A stretch of DNA of 7,447 nt from Sphingomonadales bacterium. Lineage in GTDB: Bacteria > Pseudomonadota > Alphaproteobacteria > Sphingomonadales > Sphingomonadaceae. Position 1 is the stretch's first letter; each line of letters starts with the position of its first letter. This document shows positions 1 to 5,998 of the stretch, in pieces. The position numbers and the translations under genes are program-made. Location: NCBI GenBank assembly GCA_018067055.1, contig JAGPVK010000335.1:1-7447 (forward strand), written 5' to 3'. The notes under the pieces were generated by a model, which saw nothing but the letters and a program-made list of their open reading frames with translations, did no database searches and was not told the DNA's origin.

Positions 1-115
1 TGGGCTCGCGGCCGAGCGCGTTCAATATGCGCTGATATTCCTCCGCATTGAGGCCGTGCTCGCGCACGGTTTCGGTGGAGATCTGGGGCTCTGCAATCAG
101 CGTGTCTGTGGTCAT
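1..115 (-). CDS. purL: Phosphoribosylformylglycinamidine synthase subunit PurL, N-terminal fragment
   Basis: This is the start of the large FGAM synthase subunit, which uses ATP and ammonia from glutamine to convert FGAR to FGAM in purine biosynthesis in the cytoplasm. Thirty-eight codons are visible, reading leftwards from the ATG at 115-113; the gene continues beyond position 1. The visible residues contain EHGLNAEEYQRILNALGREP (residues 19-38), the characteristic opening of small-type PurL proteins, where a helix ending in LGREP leads into the first conserved block. An AAAGGG Shine-Dalgarno-like stretch lies five bases upstream of the ATG (complement of 121-126), which supports the start. 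The gene is divergent from the isomerase-like gene at 206. Only the extreme N-terminus can be judged, so integrity of the gene is unknown. Confidence 0.88.
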   Translation of the reverse strand, partial: MTTDTLIAEPQISTETVREHGLNAEEYQRILNALGREP

Positions 116-130
116 GAAGACCCTTTAACG

Positions 131-149
131 AGGCGGGGCAATTTCGCCT
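131..149. repeat. Small inverted repeat in the purL/isomerase divergent spacer
   Basis: AGGCG (131-135) pairs with CGCCT (145-149) around a 9-base loop in the 90-base spacer between two divergent genes. It could be a protein-binding dyad or a leader hairpin of either transcript, but it is short and may be chance. No clear promoter hexamers were recognised next to it. Confidence 0.25.
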
Positions 150-192
150 AGAGGGAATTGATGTTTCGTGGCGCTGCTTTAAGGATAGGTTC

Positions 193-199
193 AAAGGAG
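193..199 (+). promoter_or_regulatory. Shine-Dalgarno of the isomerase-like gene
   Basis: AAAGGAG lies six bases upstream of ATG 206 and decides the start in favour of the shorter 200-aa product. Confidence 0.7.
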
Positions 200-205
200 C
201 AACCT

Positions 206-808
206 ATGTCCAAGACCATCGAGCTGATTTTCGATTTCGTCAGTCCCAATGCCTATCTAATCTGGCAACCGTTGCAGGATCTGGCCGAAAAATATGGTGC
301 GACGGTCGCAATCACTCCGGCCTTTCTCGGCGGCATGCACAAGCTGACCGGCAATGCACCGCCGTTCATCCGCGACGCGGAAGTGAAGGGTAAGAATGAA
401 TATGCGATGCTTGAACTGGGCCGCTTCGTCACAAAGCACGGCCTGAGCAAATTCCGGATGAACCCGAAATTCCCGTTCAACACGATCACCCTGCAGCGGA
501 TGCTGGTCGCGTTGCCGCGGGACAAGCGCGCCGGATTTATCGAAGCGCTGTTGCCAGCGATCTGGGAACAGGGGCTGGATGCGACGGACGCGGACACGCT
601 CGGCAAAATATTGCAGGATAGCGGATTTGATGCAGAGGCGCTGTTCGCCAGGACCCAGGAACCGGCGATCAAGCAGGCCTTGATCGACAATACCGAGAAA
701 GCGGTCGCGCGCGGTGCCTTTGGCATTCCGACCATGTTTGTCGATGGGGAGATCTATTTCGGCAAGGAGCGGCTGGGACAGATAGAAGAGCAGCTGGCCG
801 CACCATGA
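206..808 (+). CDS. 2-hydroxychromene-2-carboxylate isomerase family protein (DsbA/kappa-GST fold)
   Basis: A 200-residue protein of the DsbA-like thioredoxin superfamily branch that includes HCCA isomerase of naphthalene degradation and mitochondrial GST kappa. It opens with a beta-strand and IFDFVSPNAYL (about residues 8-18), where Ser13 sits at the position of the glutathione-activating serine, instead of the CxxC of true DsbA. The helical insertion occupies the middle, and the thioredoxin cis-Pro loop GIPTMFVDGE (173-182, Pro175) is followed by YFGKERL, all typical. The length matches the family (about 200 aa). I chose ATG 206 over the in-frame TTG at 158 because AAAGGAG (193-199) lies six bases before it and the protein then starts directly at the first strand. 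No aromatic-degradation genes are nearby, so the real substrate is unknown; a general glutathione-dependent role is more likely than naphthalene catabolism. It overlaps the next gene by four bases. Confidence 0.87.
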   Translation: MSKTIELIFDFVSPNAYLIWQPLQDLAEKYGATVAITPAFLGGMHKLTGNAPPFIRDAEVKGKNEYAMLELGRFVTKHGLSKFRMNPKFPFNTITLQRMLVALPRDKRAGFIEALLPAIWEQGLDATDADTLGKILQDSGFDAEALFARTQEPAIKQALIDNTEKAVARGAFGIPTMFVDGEIYFGKERLGQIEEQLAAP

Positions 809-984
809 AATCGCCCTGCAACGATATCTGCACCCTCGATGGGCCAACCGGCCTGTGCGTCGGTTGCGGGCGGACATTGCCGGAAATCGCCGAATGGGCA
901 TCGGCCAGCGAGGCAAGGCGCCAGGCTATTTTTGCGCTCCTGCCGGCGCGGATCGCGGCCCTGGGCGAGAAATTCCGGGGATGA
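805..984 (+). CDS. DUF1289 family four-cysteine small protein
   Basis: A 59-residue protein whose ATG overlaps the stop of the isomerase-like gene (ATGA at 805-808), so the two are probably translationally coupled. It carries Cys5, Cys9, Cys18 and Cys21 in the pattern C-x3-C-x8-C-x2-C, followed by GCGRTLPEIAEW (20-31), the diagnostic DUF1289 signature. The four cysteines suggest binding of zinc or an iron-sulfur centre; this is inference, as the family has no well-established function. The C-terminal half is a helix rich in Ala, Arg and Leu. DUF1289 proteins are commonly 55-80 residues, so this is full length. Confidence 0.85.
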   Translation: MKSPCNDICTLDGPTGLCVGCGRTLPEIAEWASASEARRQAIFALLPARIAALGEKFRG

Positions 985-1008
985 AATGTCGGGACTGGCG
1001 AATCCAGC

Positions 1009-1416
1009 CTAAGCCTTCACGAACCGCAGCACCAGGAACGCGGTCAGCGCCGCCGTGGTGCCGGTCGCGAACGTGCCCCAGATCATGTCGATGATCGTCA
1101 GCTTGGTCGACCAGGTCTTGAACACCGCCTGGCTGGTCAGATCAAAGGTCGCGTAGCAGAAAAATCCCAGCAGGGCGCCGTTGAGCAGGGCGCTCGTCCA
1201 TTGCCCGTCGAGCAGCGCCGGACGCACCGCAAACCACATCATGCCGCCGAGATACAGCGCATAAAAGGTCAAGGCCGGTGCCAGACGGAACTGGTCCGCC
1301 ATGATGTCGCCGATGATCGGACGATAGAGCGACGGCGCGGCATTGCTTAGCCAGATCGCATCAAGAATACCGAAAATCAGGGCAGCAATGGCATAAGCGG
1401 CAATATATTGGGTCAT
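1009..1416 (-). CDS. DUF2177 family membrane protein
   Basis: A 135-residue inner-membrane protein with about four hydrophobic segments (roughly residues 4-24, 43-63, 73-92 and 108-130). It matches DUF2177 through the helix 1 end ILDAIWL, the SLYRPIIGDIMADQFRL loop, LGGMMWFAVRPAL, and GFFCYATFDLTSQAVFKTW followed by IIDMIWGT. Function of the family is unknown; conserved Asp and Trp residues lie at membrane edges. I used ATG 1416, which has AGGA about eight bases upstream. An alternative ATG at 1434, six codons earlier, overlaps the stop of the upstream gene as ATGA and would give a translationally coupled start but has no evident Shine-Dalgarno. It is the second gene of a minus-strand pair and converges on the DUF1289 gene with only 24 bases between. 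Confidence 0.85.
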   Translation of the reverse strand: MTQYIAAYAIAALIFGILDAIWLSNAAPSLYRPIIGDIMADQFRLAPALTFYALYLGGMMWFAVRPALLDGQWTSALLNGALLGFFCYATFDLTSQAVFKTWSTKLTIIDMIWGTFATGTTAALTAFLVLRFVKA

Positions 1417-1430
1417 GTTTGATCCTGTCT

Positions 1431-2090
1431 TCATGGCTGTTTCAGTGCCCGGGTCCGACCTGCCCACCAGGCGGTCAGTGCCGCGACCGAGAAAGCAAAT
1501 AGTCCGGTCAGCTTCATCGCCATGTCTGCAGATTGTGGTTCCGGCCCGAACCAGTTGATCGATTGCAGGACCAGCAGCAATACGGCCAAAAGGCCAAGCG
1601 CATATTTTGACTGGCTGGAGATCACCCTGGTGCGGACAATGTAAAAGGCCAGTGCGCCAAAGGTGATCCCGATTTCCAGCGGCATCTCGATCATCGGATA
1701 GTTCCACAGACCAAGGCCGAATTTCGGCGGCGAACCAGCGAGGGTCAGGTCTGGCGCATGCACCAGCAGGTCGAGAAACCAGTGCGACAGGACCACAGCG
1801 CCACCAATCAGCGCGCCATTCCGGTTGCGCGTGAACAGCCAGATCAGCAGTGCGAAAGCCGCTGCCCATAGCGTACTGCCCAGAAGACTGTGGGTATAGG
1901 GCATGTCATAAAGGTCGAGTGGCACCATTTTGGTGATTCCGGGCGTGATCCGGAAATTTTCCACCCCGGTCAGCGCGAGACCGAAAAATCCGAAATCCAG
2001 CAACTGCCCGGCAACAAACAGGGTGCCGAGTCCCGGTGCCCTGGGATGGGTTGCCGCAACCATTGCAGGGGCAAAATGACCGATGAACAT
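1431..2090 (-). CDS. Multi-pass membrane protein resembling YdjM/DUF457 putative metal-dependent hydrolases
   Basis: A 219-residue polytopic membrane protein with about six hydrophobic segments. It carries spaced polar residues inside or beside these segments: GHFAPA (His5), QLLDFGF (Asp32), YTHSLLG (His67) and SHWFLDLLVH (His103, Asp107, His111). This GHF...D...HS...SHxxxD arrangement resembles the LexA-regulated YdjM/DUF457 'membrane-bound metal-dependent hydrolase' group, for which a hydrolase activity is presumed, not proven. The family assignment is by motif only and could be wrong at the subfamily level. ATG 2090 is supported by GGGAG six to ten bases upstream (complement of 2096-2100 region). 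The downstream DUF2177 gene starts within 15 bases of this stop, so the two probably form one transcript and may act together in the membrane. Confidence 0.7.
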   Translation of the reverse strand: MFIGHFAPAMVAATHPRAPGLGTLFVAGQLLDFGFFGLALTGVENFRITPGITKMVPLDLYDMPYTHSLLGSTLWAAAFALLIWLFTRNRNGALIGGAVVLSHWFLDLLVHAPDLTLAGSPPKFGLGLWNYPMIEMPLEIGITFGALAFYIVRTRVISSQSKYALGLLAVLLLVLQSINWFGPEPQSADMAMKLTGLFAFSVAALTAWWAGRTRALKQP

Positions 2091-2153
2091 ATTTTCTCCC
2101 GCCCTTTTTTTGTAAAGCTACACCGGAAGTTGACGATAGTGAAGCCCAAGCCC

Positions 2154-2182
2154 TTGACCGCGACCCAAAGCGTCGTCATTGA
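2154..2182 (+). promoter_or_regulatory. Candidate sigma-70-type promoter for the xseB operon
   Basis: CTTGACC at 2153-2159 matches the alphaproteobacterial -35 consensus, and about 17 bases downstream is CATTGA (2177-2182) as a weak -10. The predicted transcription start would fall just before or at the xseB ATG (2191), implying a very short or absent leader. This agrees with the lack of a Shine-Dalgarno before xseB, but the -10 match is poor. A second TTGACG at 2130-2135 lacks a recognisable partner. Confidence 0.3.
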
Positions 2183-2190
2183 ATTTTGCC

Positions 2191-2439
2191 ATGAGCGAAA
2201 CCAACGAAGACCTGTCGACACTGAATTTTGAGGACGCACTGAAACGCCTCGAGGAAATCGTCCGCAAGCTGGAAAGCGGCGATGTGCCGCTCGACCAGTC
2301 GATCGCGCTTTACAGCGAGGGCGAAAAATTGCGTGGCCTGTGCCAGCAACGGCTGGAAGCCGCACAGGCGAAGATCGAGAAAATTACGCTTGATCGCGAT
2401 GGCAAGCCGCAAGCCACTGCCCCTTTTGACGCGGACTGA
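2191..2439 (+). CDS. xseB: Exodeoxyribonuclease VII small subunit
   Basis: An 82-residue XseB homologue. Several copies of XseB bind the XseA catalytic subunit to form exonuclease VII, a cytoplasmic nuclease that degrades single-stranded DNA from both ends. The diagnostic block NFEDALKRLEEIVRKLESGD (residues 12-31) is followed by VPLDQSIALYSEGEKL and a Cys-x2-Arg-Leu-x2-Ala heptad segment that forms the two-helix coiled coil. The length is that of the family (about 80 aa). ATG 2191 gives this length; an in-frame TTG at 2179 is the alternative. Neither has a clear Shine-Dalgarno. It is the first gene of the plus-strand operon and stops four bases before the proposed ispA start. Adjacency of xseB and ispA is a familiar proteobacterial arrangement; xseA is not in this window. 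Confidence 0.93.
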   Translation: MSETNEDLSTLNFEDALKRLEEIVRKLESGDVPLDQSIALYSEGEKLRGLCQQRLEAAQAKIEKITLDRDGKPQATAPFDAD

Positions 2440-2443
2440 ACCA

Positions 2444-3346
2444 TTGGCGGCCAATAATAATTCGGATCTTTTTCGGGAGATGGGGCGGGTCGCTACCGCT
2501 GTCGACCGGCAGTTTGACACGCTATTGTCGGTTCCCGACGATGCTCGCCGCGATTTATACGAGGCGATGCGCCACGCCGCGATTGGCGGCGGCAAACGGC
2601 TGAGACCCTTGCTGGTGATGGCGACCGCCGGGCTGTTCAACGTTGACGAATCCTGTGCCATCCGCGCCGCGACAGCGGTTGAGGCGCTGCATGTCTATTC
2701 GCTGATCCATGACGATCTGCCCTGTATGGATGATGATGATCTGCGCCGCGGCAAGCCGACCACCCATATCGCCTTTGGCGAAGCGACCGCGGTCCTTGCT
2801 GGCGATGCGCTGCATGCGCTGGCCTTTGGGTTGCTGGCCGACGAGCGCACCCATCATGATCCCTTTGTCCGTGCCGAGATGACTGCCTGCCTCGCCAAGG
2901 CTGCCGGACCTGGTGGCATGGCCGGGGGTCAGATGATGGATCTGGTGGCGGAACATTCAACCTTTGATCTGCAGACGGTGACCCGGTTGCAGCAGCTGAA
3001 AACCGGTGCGCTGATCGCCGCCTGCGTTGAAATCGGAGCGATCCTGGGCCGAATTCCCGAAGAAGGACGCACGAGCCTGCGCGGCTATGCCCATGACCTG
3101 GGCCTCGCCTTCCAGATCGCCGACGACATATTGGACGTCGAAGGCGACGAGGAAAAGGCCGGCAAGGCGCTCAACAAGGATGCGCAAGCCGGCAAGGAGA
3201 CGTTTCTGAGCCTGATGGGACTGGAACGGGCAAAAGGGCAGGCACAGATGCTGGCCAATCAGGCCAAGTCGCATCTGAGCAGCTATGGTTCAGAAGCCGA
3301 TTTGTTGCGCGCCATCGCGGAATATACAATCGCAAGAGACCGCTAG
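2444..3346 (+). CDS. ispA: Farnesyl diphosphate synthase (short-chain polyprenyl synthase)
   Basis: A 300-residue all-helical prenyltransferase that condenses IPP with DMAPP and GPP to make farnesyl diphosphate, the precursor of quinone side chains, undecaprenyl phosphate and carotenoids. In order: GGGKRLRP (48-55, IPP binding), the first aspartate-rich motif DDLPCMDDDD (90-99) followed by LRRGKPT, Lys186-Thr in KTGALI, and the second aspartate-rich motif DDILD (227-231). Tyr85 lies five residues before the first motif, as in bacterial C15 synthases such as E. coli IspA, favouring farnesyl over geranylgeranyl product. The start is uncertain: TTG 2444 gives the usual family length and avoids overlap; ATG 2399 would overlap xseB by 41 bases; ATG 2480 would be 12 residues shorter. 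None has a proper Shine-Dalgarno, so coupling to xseB translation is likely. The dxs gene that often follows ispA is absent here. Confidence 0.9.
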   Translation: MAANNNSDLFREMGRVATAVDRQFDTLLSVPDDARRDLYEAMRHAAIGGGKRLRPLLVMATAGLFNVDESCAIRAATAVEALHVYSLIHDDLPCMDDDDLRRGKPTTHIAFGEATAVLAGDALHALAFGLLADERTHHDPFVRAEMTACLAKAAGPGGMAGGQMMDLVAEHSTFDLQTVTRLQQLKTGALIAACVEIGAILGRIPEEGRTSLRGYAHDLGLAFQIADDILDVEGDEEKAGKALNKDAQAGKETFLSLMGLERAKGQAQMLANQAKSHLSSYGSEADLLRAIAEYTIARDR

Positions 3347-3348
3347 GC

Positions 3349-3356
3349 GGGGGGAG
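3349..3356 (+). promoter_or_regulatory. Strong Shine-Dalgarno of coaD
   Basis: GGGGGGAG lies six bases before ATG 3363. It rules out the longer upstream reading, which would run back into ispA, and is the best ribosome site in the operon. Confidence 0.75.
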
Positions 3357-3362
3357 CAAGAC

Positions 3363-3866
3363 ATGAGAATCGGCATTTATCCGGGGACTTTTGACCCCAT
3401 AACCCTGGGCCATATGGATATCATCAGGCGCGGCATGCGTCTGGTCGACAAGTTGGTGATTGGCGTCACCACCAATCCATCGAAATCACCGATGTTTTCG
3501 GACGAAGAGCGGCTGGAGATGGTGCGCCGGGAAACCGCCGAGCTGGGCGATGGTGTCGAGGTTGTCGGTTTCAATATGTTGCTGATGAAATTTGCAGAGA
3601 AACAGGGTGCCGGCGTGATCGTGCGCGGCCTGCGTGCTGTTGCCGATTTCGAATATGAATATCAGATGGCGGGCATGAACCAGCAGCTCAATGGCGATAT
3701 CGAAACGGTGTTTCTGATGGCCGATGTCTCGTTGCAGCCGATCGCATCACGTCTGGTCAAGGAAATTGCCATGTTCGGCGGCGAGATTCACAAGTTCGTG
3801 ACACCATTGGTGGCCGACGAAATTACCGCCCGGGTAGAAAAAATTGGCCTCAAGGGCGATCAATAG
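3363..3866 (+). CDS. coaD: Phosphopantetheine adenylyltransferase
   Basis: A 167-residue CoaD, the cytoplasmic enzyme that transfers AMP from ATP to 4'-phosphopantetheine to make dephospho-CoA, the penultimate step of CoA synthesis. The nucleotidyltransferase opening YPGTFDPITLGH (6-17) provides Thr9 and the T/HxGH-type TLGH with His17; NPSKSPMFS (38-46) contributes Lys41; VRGLRAVADFEYEYQMAGMN (87-106) is the strongly conserved substrate-binding block with Arg88 and Arg91; PIASRLVKE (126-134) is the C-terminal ISSTxxR/K equivalent that binds ATP phosphates. Length and motif order match the family (about 160-170 aa). The start sits 16 bases after the ispA stop. Sequence conservation is high and the gene appears intact. 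Confidence 0.96.
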   Translation: MRIGIYPGTFDPITLGHMDIIRRGMRLVDKLVIGVTTNPSKSPMFSDEERLEMVRRETAELGDGVEVVGFNMLLMKFAEKQGAGVIVRGLRAVADFEYEYQMAGMNQQLNGDIETVFLMADVSLQPIASRLVKEIAMFGGEIHKFVTPLVADEITARVEKIGLKGDQ

Positions 3867-3952
3867 CCGTTTCCAGCAATTCATTGCAGTGAAAGGTAGA
3901 ATCGTTCAAAGACCTGGTGCCCTTCAAACCCCTGATGCCAAATGAGTATGCC

Positions 3953-4603
3953 ATGCTGCGTAAATTATTTCTGACCTTCTCGGCCCTGTTTCTGGTTTCC
4001 TTTACTGCGCATGCGCAGGAAGTGGCGGAGCAGGCTCCGGCGCCCGCATCGGTTCCTGCTGAAGAGAATATTCTCTATCTCGATCTGTCGACCGGCGGCC
4101 GGGTGACGATTCAGCTGTTCTCGACGCTTGCTCCCAATCATGTCGAACGGATCAAGACGCTGGTGCGGCAGGGGTTTTATGACGGCCAGATCTTTCATCG
4201 CGTGATCGACGGGTTCATGGCCCAGACCGGCGATCCCACCGGCACCGGTACCGGCGGCTCGACCCTGCCTGACCTGAAAGCCGAATTTGGCAAGTTTCCG
4301 CATCTGCGCGGAGTGGTCTCGATGGCGCGGGCGCAAAGCGACGACAGCGCCAACAGCCAGTTTTTTATCGTCTTCTATCCCCGCTTCTCGCTTGACGGCA
4401 AATATTCGGCATTCGGCCGGGTCACCTCCGGCATGGAATATGTGGACCAGATCGCACGCGGCGAGCCGCCCTTGAACCCCAGCCGGATATTGCAGGCATC
4501 GATCGCTGCCGACAACAAGCCCCCGGTCTTGCCCGGCGCCCGCAGTGGTTTGTCGGAAGCACCGATCTCGGTGGATGACCTGAACGCGCCGATCCAACCC
4601 TAG
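3953..4603 (+). CDS. Secreted cyclophilin-type peptidyl-prolyl cis-trans isomerase
   Basis: A 216-residue periplasmic proline isomerase of the PpiA/cyclophilin class. Residues 1-21 form a Sec signal peptide: positive MLRK start, hydrophobic core, and an AHA end with likely cleavage after Ala21. A short Ala/Pro/Glu linker leads to the cyclophilin domain from about residue 32. The catalytic strip [14 protein letters not shown] (81-94) supplies Arg83, Phe88 and Gln91; SANSQFFI and [11 protein letters not shown] follow. The tryptophan that confers cyclosporin binding in human CypA is Ser here, as bacterial enzymes often vary. The C-terminus has a Pro-rich tail of about 35 residues after the domain. 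ATG 3953 is chosen because it gives a compact signal peptide; GTG 3917 and ATG 3935 are in-frame alternatives, and no site has a good Shine-Dalgarno. It lies 86 bases after coaD and eight before queA. Confidence 0.9.
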   Translation: MLRKLFLTFSALFLVSFTAHAQEVAEQAPAPASVPAEENILYLDLSTGGRVTIQLFSTLAPNHVERIKTLVRQGFYDGQIFHRVIDGFMAQTGDPTGTGTGGSTLPDLKAEFGKFPHLRGVVSMARAQSDDSANSQFFIVFYPRFSLDGKYSAFGRVTSGMEYVDQIARGEPPLNPSRILQASIAADNKPPVLPGARSGLSEAPISVDDLNAPIQP

Positions 4604-4611
4604 TCGGTTCC

Positions 4612-5637
4612 ATGCGCGTTGATCTTTTCGACTTTGCGCTGCCGCAGGACCGAATCGCGCTGCGGCCAGCAGTGCCGCGCGACAGTGCGAAACTGCTAAG
4701 GGTCGCTGGCGATCAAATATCCGACCATGTCGTCGGCGACCTGCCGCAATTGCTGGGTCCCAATGACATATTGGTGTTCAACGATACCAAGGTCATCCCT
4801 GCGCAGCTGACCGGCACGCGCGGCGACGCCAGGATCGGTGCGACGCTGCACAAACGGGTGGACCTTCGCCGCTGGCAGGCCTTCATTCGCAACGCCAAGC
4901 GCCTGCGCGTTGGCGAGACCGTCGATTTCGGCATGAATGTGTCGGCAGAAGCGGAAGCAAAGCTCGACGACGGCAGTTTCATCTTGCGTTTCCTGGGCGA
5001 AGAGCCGGTGGAAGTGCTGCTCGAACGAGCCGGCACGATGCCGCTTCCACCCTATATCGCCAGCAAGCGGGCAATCGACGAGCGCGATGCCGACGATTAT
5101 CAGACGATGTTTGCCCGGGAAAAAGGCGCGGTGGCCGCGCCGACGGCGGCGCTGCATTTTACCGACGGCCTGCTGGCTGCGCTGGCGGATGTCGGCGTAC
5201 GCAGCGAAATATTGACTCTGCATGTCGGAGCGGGGACGTTCCTGCCGGTCAAGGTCGACGAAACCGATGACCACCAGATGCACAGTGAATGGGGACGGAT
5301 TGACGCCGAAACCGCAGGCCGCCTGAATGCTGCGCGACAAGCGGGAGGCCGGGTGATCGCGGTGGGCACCACCAGTCTGCGTCTGCTCGAAAGCGCGACG
5401 GGAGAAGACGGGATTATAAAGCCGTTCGAAGGCGATACCGATATTTTCATCACGCCAGGCTACAAGTTCCGCGCGATTGACGGACTGATGACCAATTTCC
5501 ATCTGCCCAAGTCCACCCTGTTCATGCTGGTCAGCGCGCTGATGGGGCTGGAGACGATGCAGGCGGCTTATGCCCATGCGATTGCCGGGGGTTATCGCTT
5601 TTACAGCTATGGGGATTCGAGCTTGCTTCTGCCGTGA
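4612..5637 (+). CDS. queA: S-adenosylmethionine:tRNA ribosyltransferase-isomerase
   Basis: A 341-residue QueA, which moves and isomerises the ribosyl part of S-adenosylmethionine onto preQ1 at wobble position 34 of tRNAs for Asn, Asp, His and Tyr, giving epoxyqueuosine. Conserved blocks in order: [11 protein letters not shown] (56-66), LPPYI (145-149), DDYQTMFA (161-168), [13 protein letters not shown] (172-184), [11 protein letters not shown] (204-214), MHSEW (223-227), [20 protein letters not shown] (280-299) and the terminal [14 protein letters not shown]. The last differs from the common GDAMLI ending only in detail. Length is normal (340-360). The start follows the isomerase stop by eight bases without a clear ribosome site, so coupling is likely. 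The usual partner tgt is not downstream; a hairpin terminator and an unrelated gene come next. Confidence 0.96.
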   Translation: MRVDLFDFALPQDRIALRPAVPRDSAKLLRVAGDQISDHVVGDLPQLLGPNDILVFNDTKVIPAQLTGTRGDARIGATLHKRVDLRRWQAFIRNAKRLRVGETVDFGMNVSAEAEAKLDDGSFILRFLGEEPVEVLLERAGTMPLPPYIASKRAIDERDADDYQTMFAREKGAVAAPTAALHFTDGLLAALADVGVRSEILTLHVGAGTFLPVKVDETDDHQMHSEWGRIDAETAGRLNAARQAGGRVIAVGTTSLRLLESATGEDGIIKPFEGDTDIFITPGYKFRAIDGLMTNFHLPKSTLFMLVSALMGLETMQAAYAHAIAGGYRFYSYGDSSLLLP

Positions 5638-5653
5638 ACCATATTTCCTAATG

Positions 5654-5697
5654 CGGGGGTGAGAGGTTCGAATCCTCCAAACAGAATCCCCCGTTTT
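5654..5697 (+). terminator. Rho-independent-type terminator after queA, with a tRNA T-arm-like inner hairpin
   Basis: CGGGGG (5654-5659) pairs perfectly with CCCCCG (5688-5693), followed by TTTT (5694-5697), 16 bases after the queA stop; this is the expected place for the operon's end. The long loop contains a second hairpin, GAGG (5663-5666) with CCTC (5674-5677), closing a seven-base loop TTCGAAT. That loop and its G-C closing pair are exactly the tRNA T-loop consensus. The segment after it does not end in CCA and no tRNA body is upstream, so it is not a tRNA gene. The T-tract is short, so termination strength is uncertain. Confidence 0.65.
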
Positions 5698-5800
5698 CTA
5701 AATTATATCAGGTTCTTGGATATATATATTTTTGCATTTGATTCTACCCCTCCCCATTTCCGGGGGCTTTGCTCACTATTGGGTTTGTAACCAGCCAGAA

Positions 5801-5810
5801 ACCGATCGGT
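5801..5810. promoter_or_regulatory. 10-bp palindrome ACCGATCGGT
   Basis: A perfect 10-base dyad in the upstream region of the repeat-protein gene, about 190 bases before its start. It could be a binding site for a dimeric regulator, but 10-base palindromes also occur by chance. Confidence 0.3.
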
Positions 5811-5865
5811 AGCGCCGATTCAGGTTCATATATCCCGTCCTTCTGATGCGACTGAAATGAAATGG

Positions 5866-5903
5866 AAAGGGATCATCCTGAGCCTGAAGTAACACATCCC
5901 TTT
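5866..5903. repeat. 8-bp inverted repeat AAAGGGAT/ATCCCTTT
   Basis: AAAGGGAT (5866-5873) and ATCCCTTT (5896-5903) are perfect inverse copies 22 bases apart. A second pair, GTAACA (5889-5894) and TGTTAC (5906-5911), is interleaved with it across 11 bases, so the two possible stems are mutually exclusive. This could be an operator array or a switching leader structure if transcribed; neither is proven. Confidence 0.4.
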
Positions 5904-5916
5904 GATGTTACGGAAC

Positions 5917-5926
5917 ATTACGTAAT
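5917..5926. promoter_or_regulatory. 10-bp palindrome ATTACGTAAT
   Basis: A perfect dyad about 70 bases before the repeat-protein start, with a further TTACG direct copy ten bases upstream (5908-5912). Its position fits an operator or activator site near a promoter. Confidence 0.4.
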
Positions 5927-5998
5927 TCAGTTAGGCAACAAATCGTCTTTAAGCGCGTCTAGCTAATAGAACGACTTTTAACTGGGAGAAGAAACATC

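Larger units (their letters stand above)
5698..5998. other. Gene-free, AT-richer upstream region of the repeat-protein gene
   Basis: No credible coding frame was found in this 301-base stretch, which is visibly more AT-rich than its flanks. It holds an (AT)5 run followed by five T (5720-5733), a short CCCC/GGGG hairpin (5752-5755 with 5762-5765), the palindrome ACCGATCGGT (5801-5810), an inverted repeat at 5866-5903, and the palindrome ATTACGTAAT (5917-5926). A Shine-Dalgarno GGGAG (5984-5988) precedes ATG 5999 by ten bases. The region most probably carries the promoter and operators of the downstream gene; I could not assign -35 and -10 hexamers with confidence (TAATAG near 5964 is one weak -10 candidate). 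Confidence 0.55.

Noticed and set aside
158..205. N-terminal extension of the isomerase-like protein from TTG 158
   Set aside because: The extension contains the AAAGGAG ribosome site for ATG 206 and adds residues absent from the family fold.
991..1008. Possible bidirectional terminator between the convergent DUF1289 and DUF2177 genes
   Set aside because: Only a four-base CTGG/CCAG stem (995-998 with 1004-1007) and no T-tract on either strand.
3876..3887. GCAATTCATTGC hairpin after coaD as a terminator
   Set aside because: Five-base arms with a two-base loop and no T-tract; the operon appears to continue into the isomerase gene.
4696..5577. 293-codon minus-strand frame opposite queA
   Set aside because: Fully covered by the well-conserved queA reading frame; no recognisable domain or start signal.
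5651..5690. Candidate tRNA gene at the T-arm-like sequence
   Set aside because: There is no D-arm or anticodon arm upstream (that DNA is the queA end), the T-stem has an A-C mismatch at its base, and no CCA lies at the expected place.
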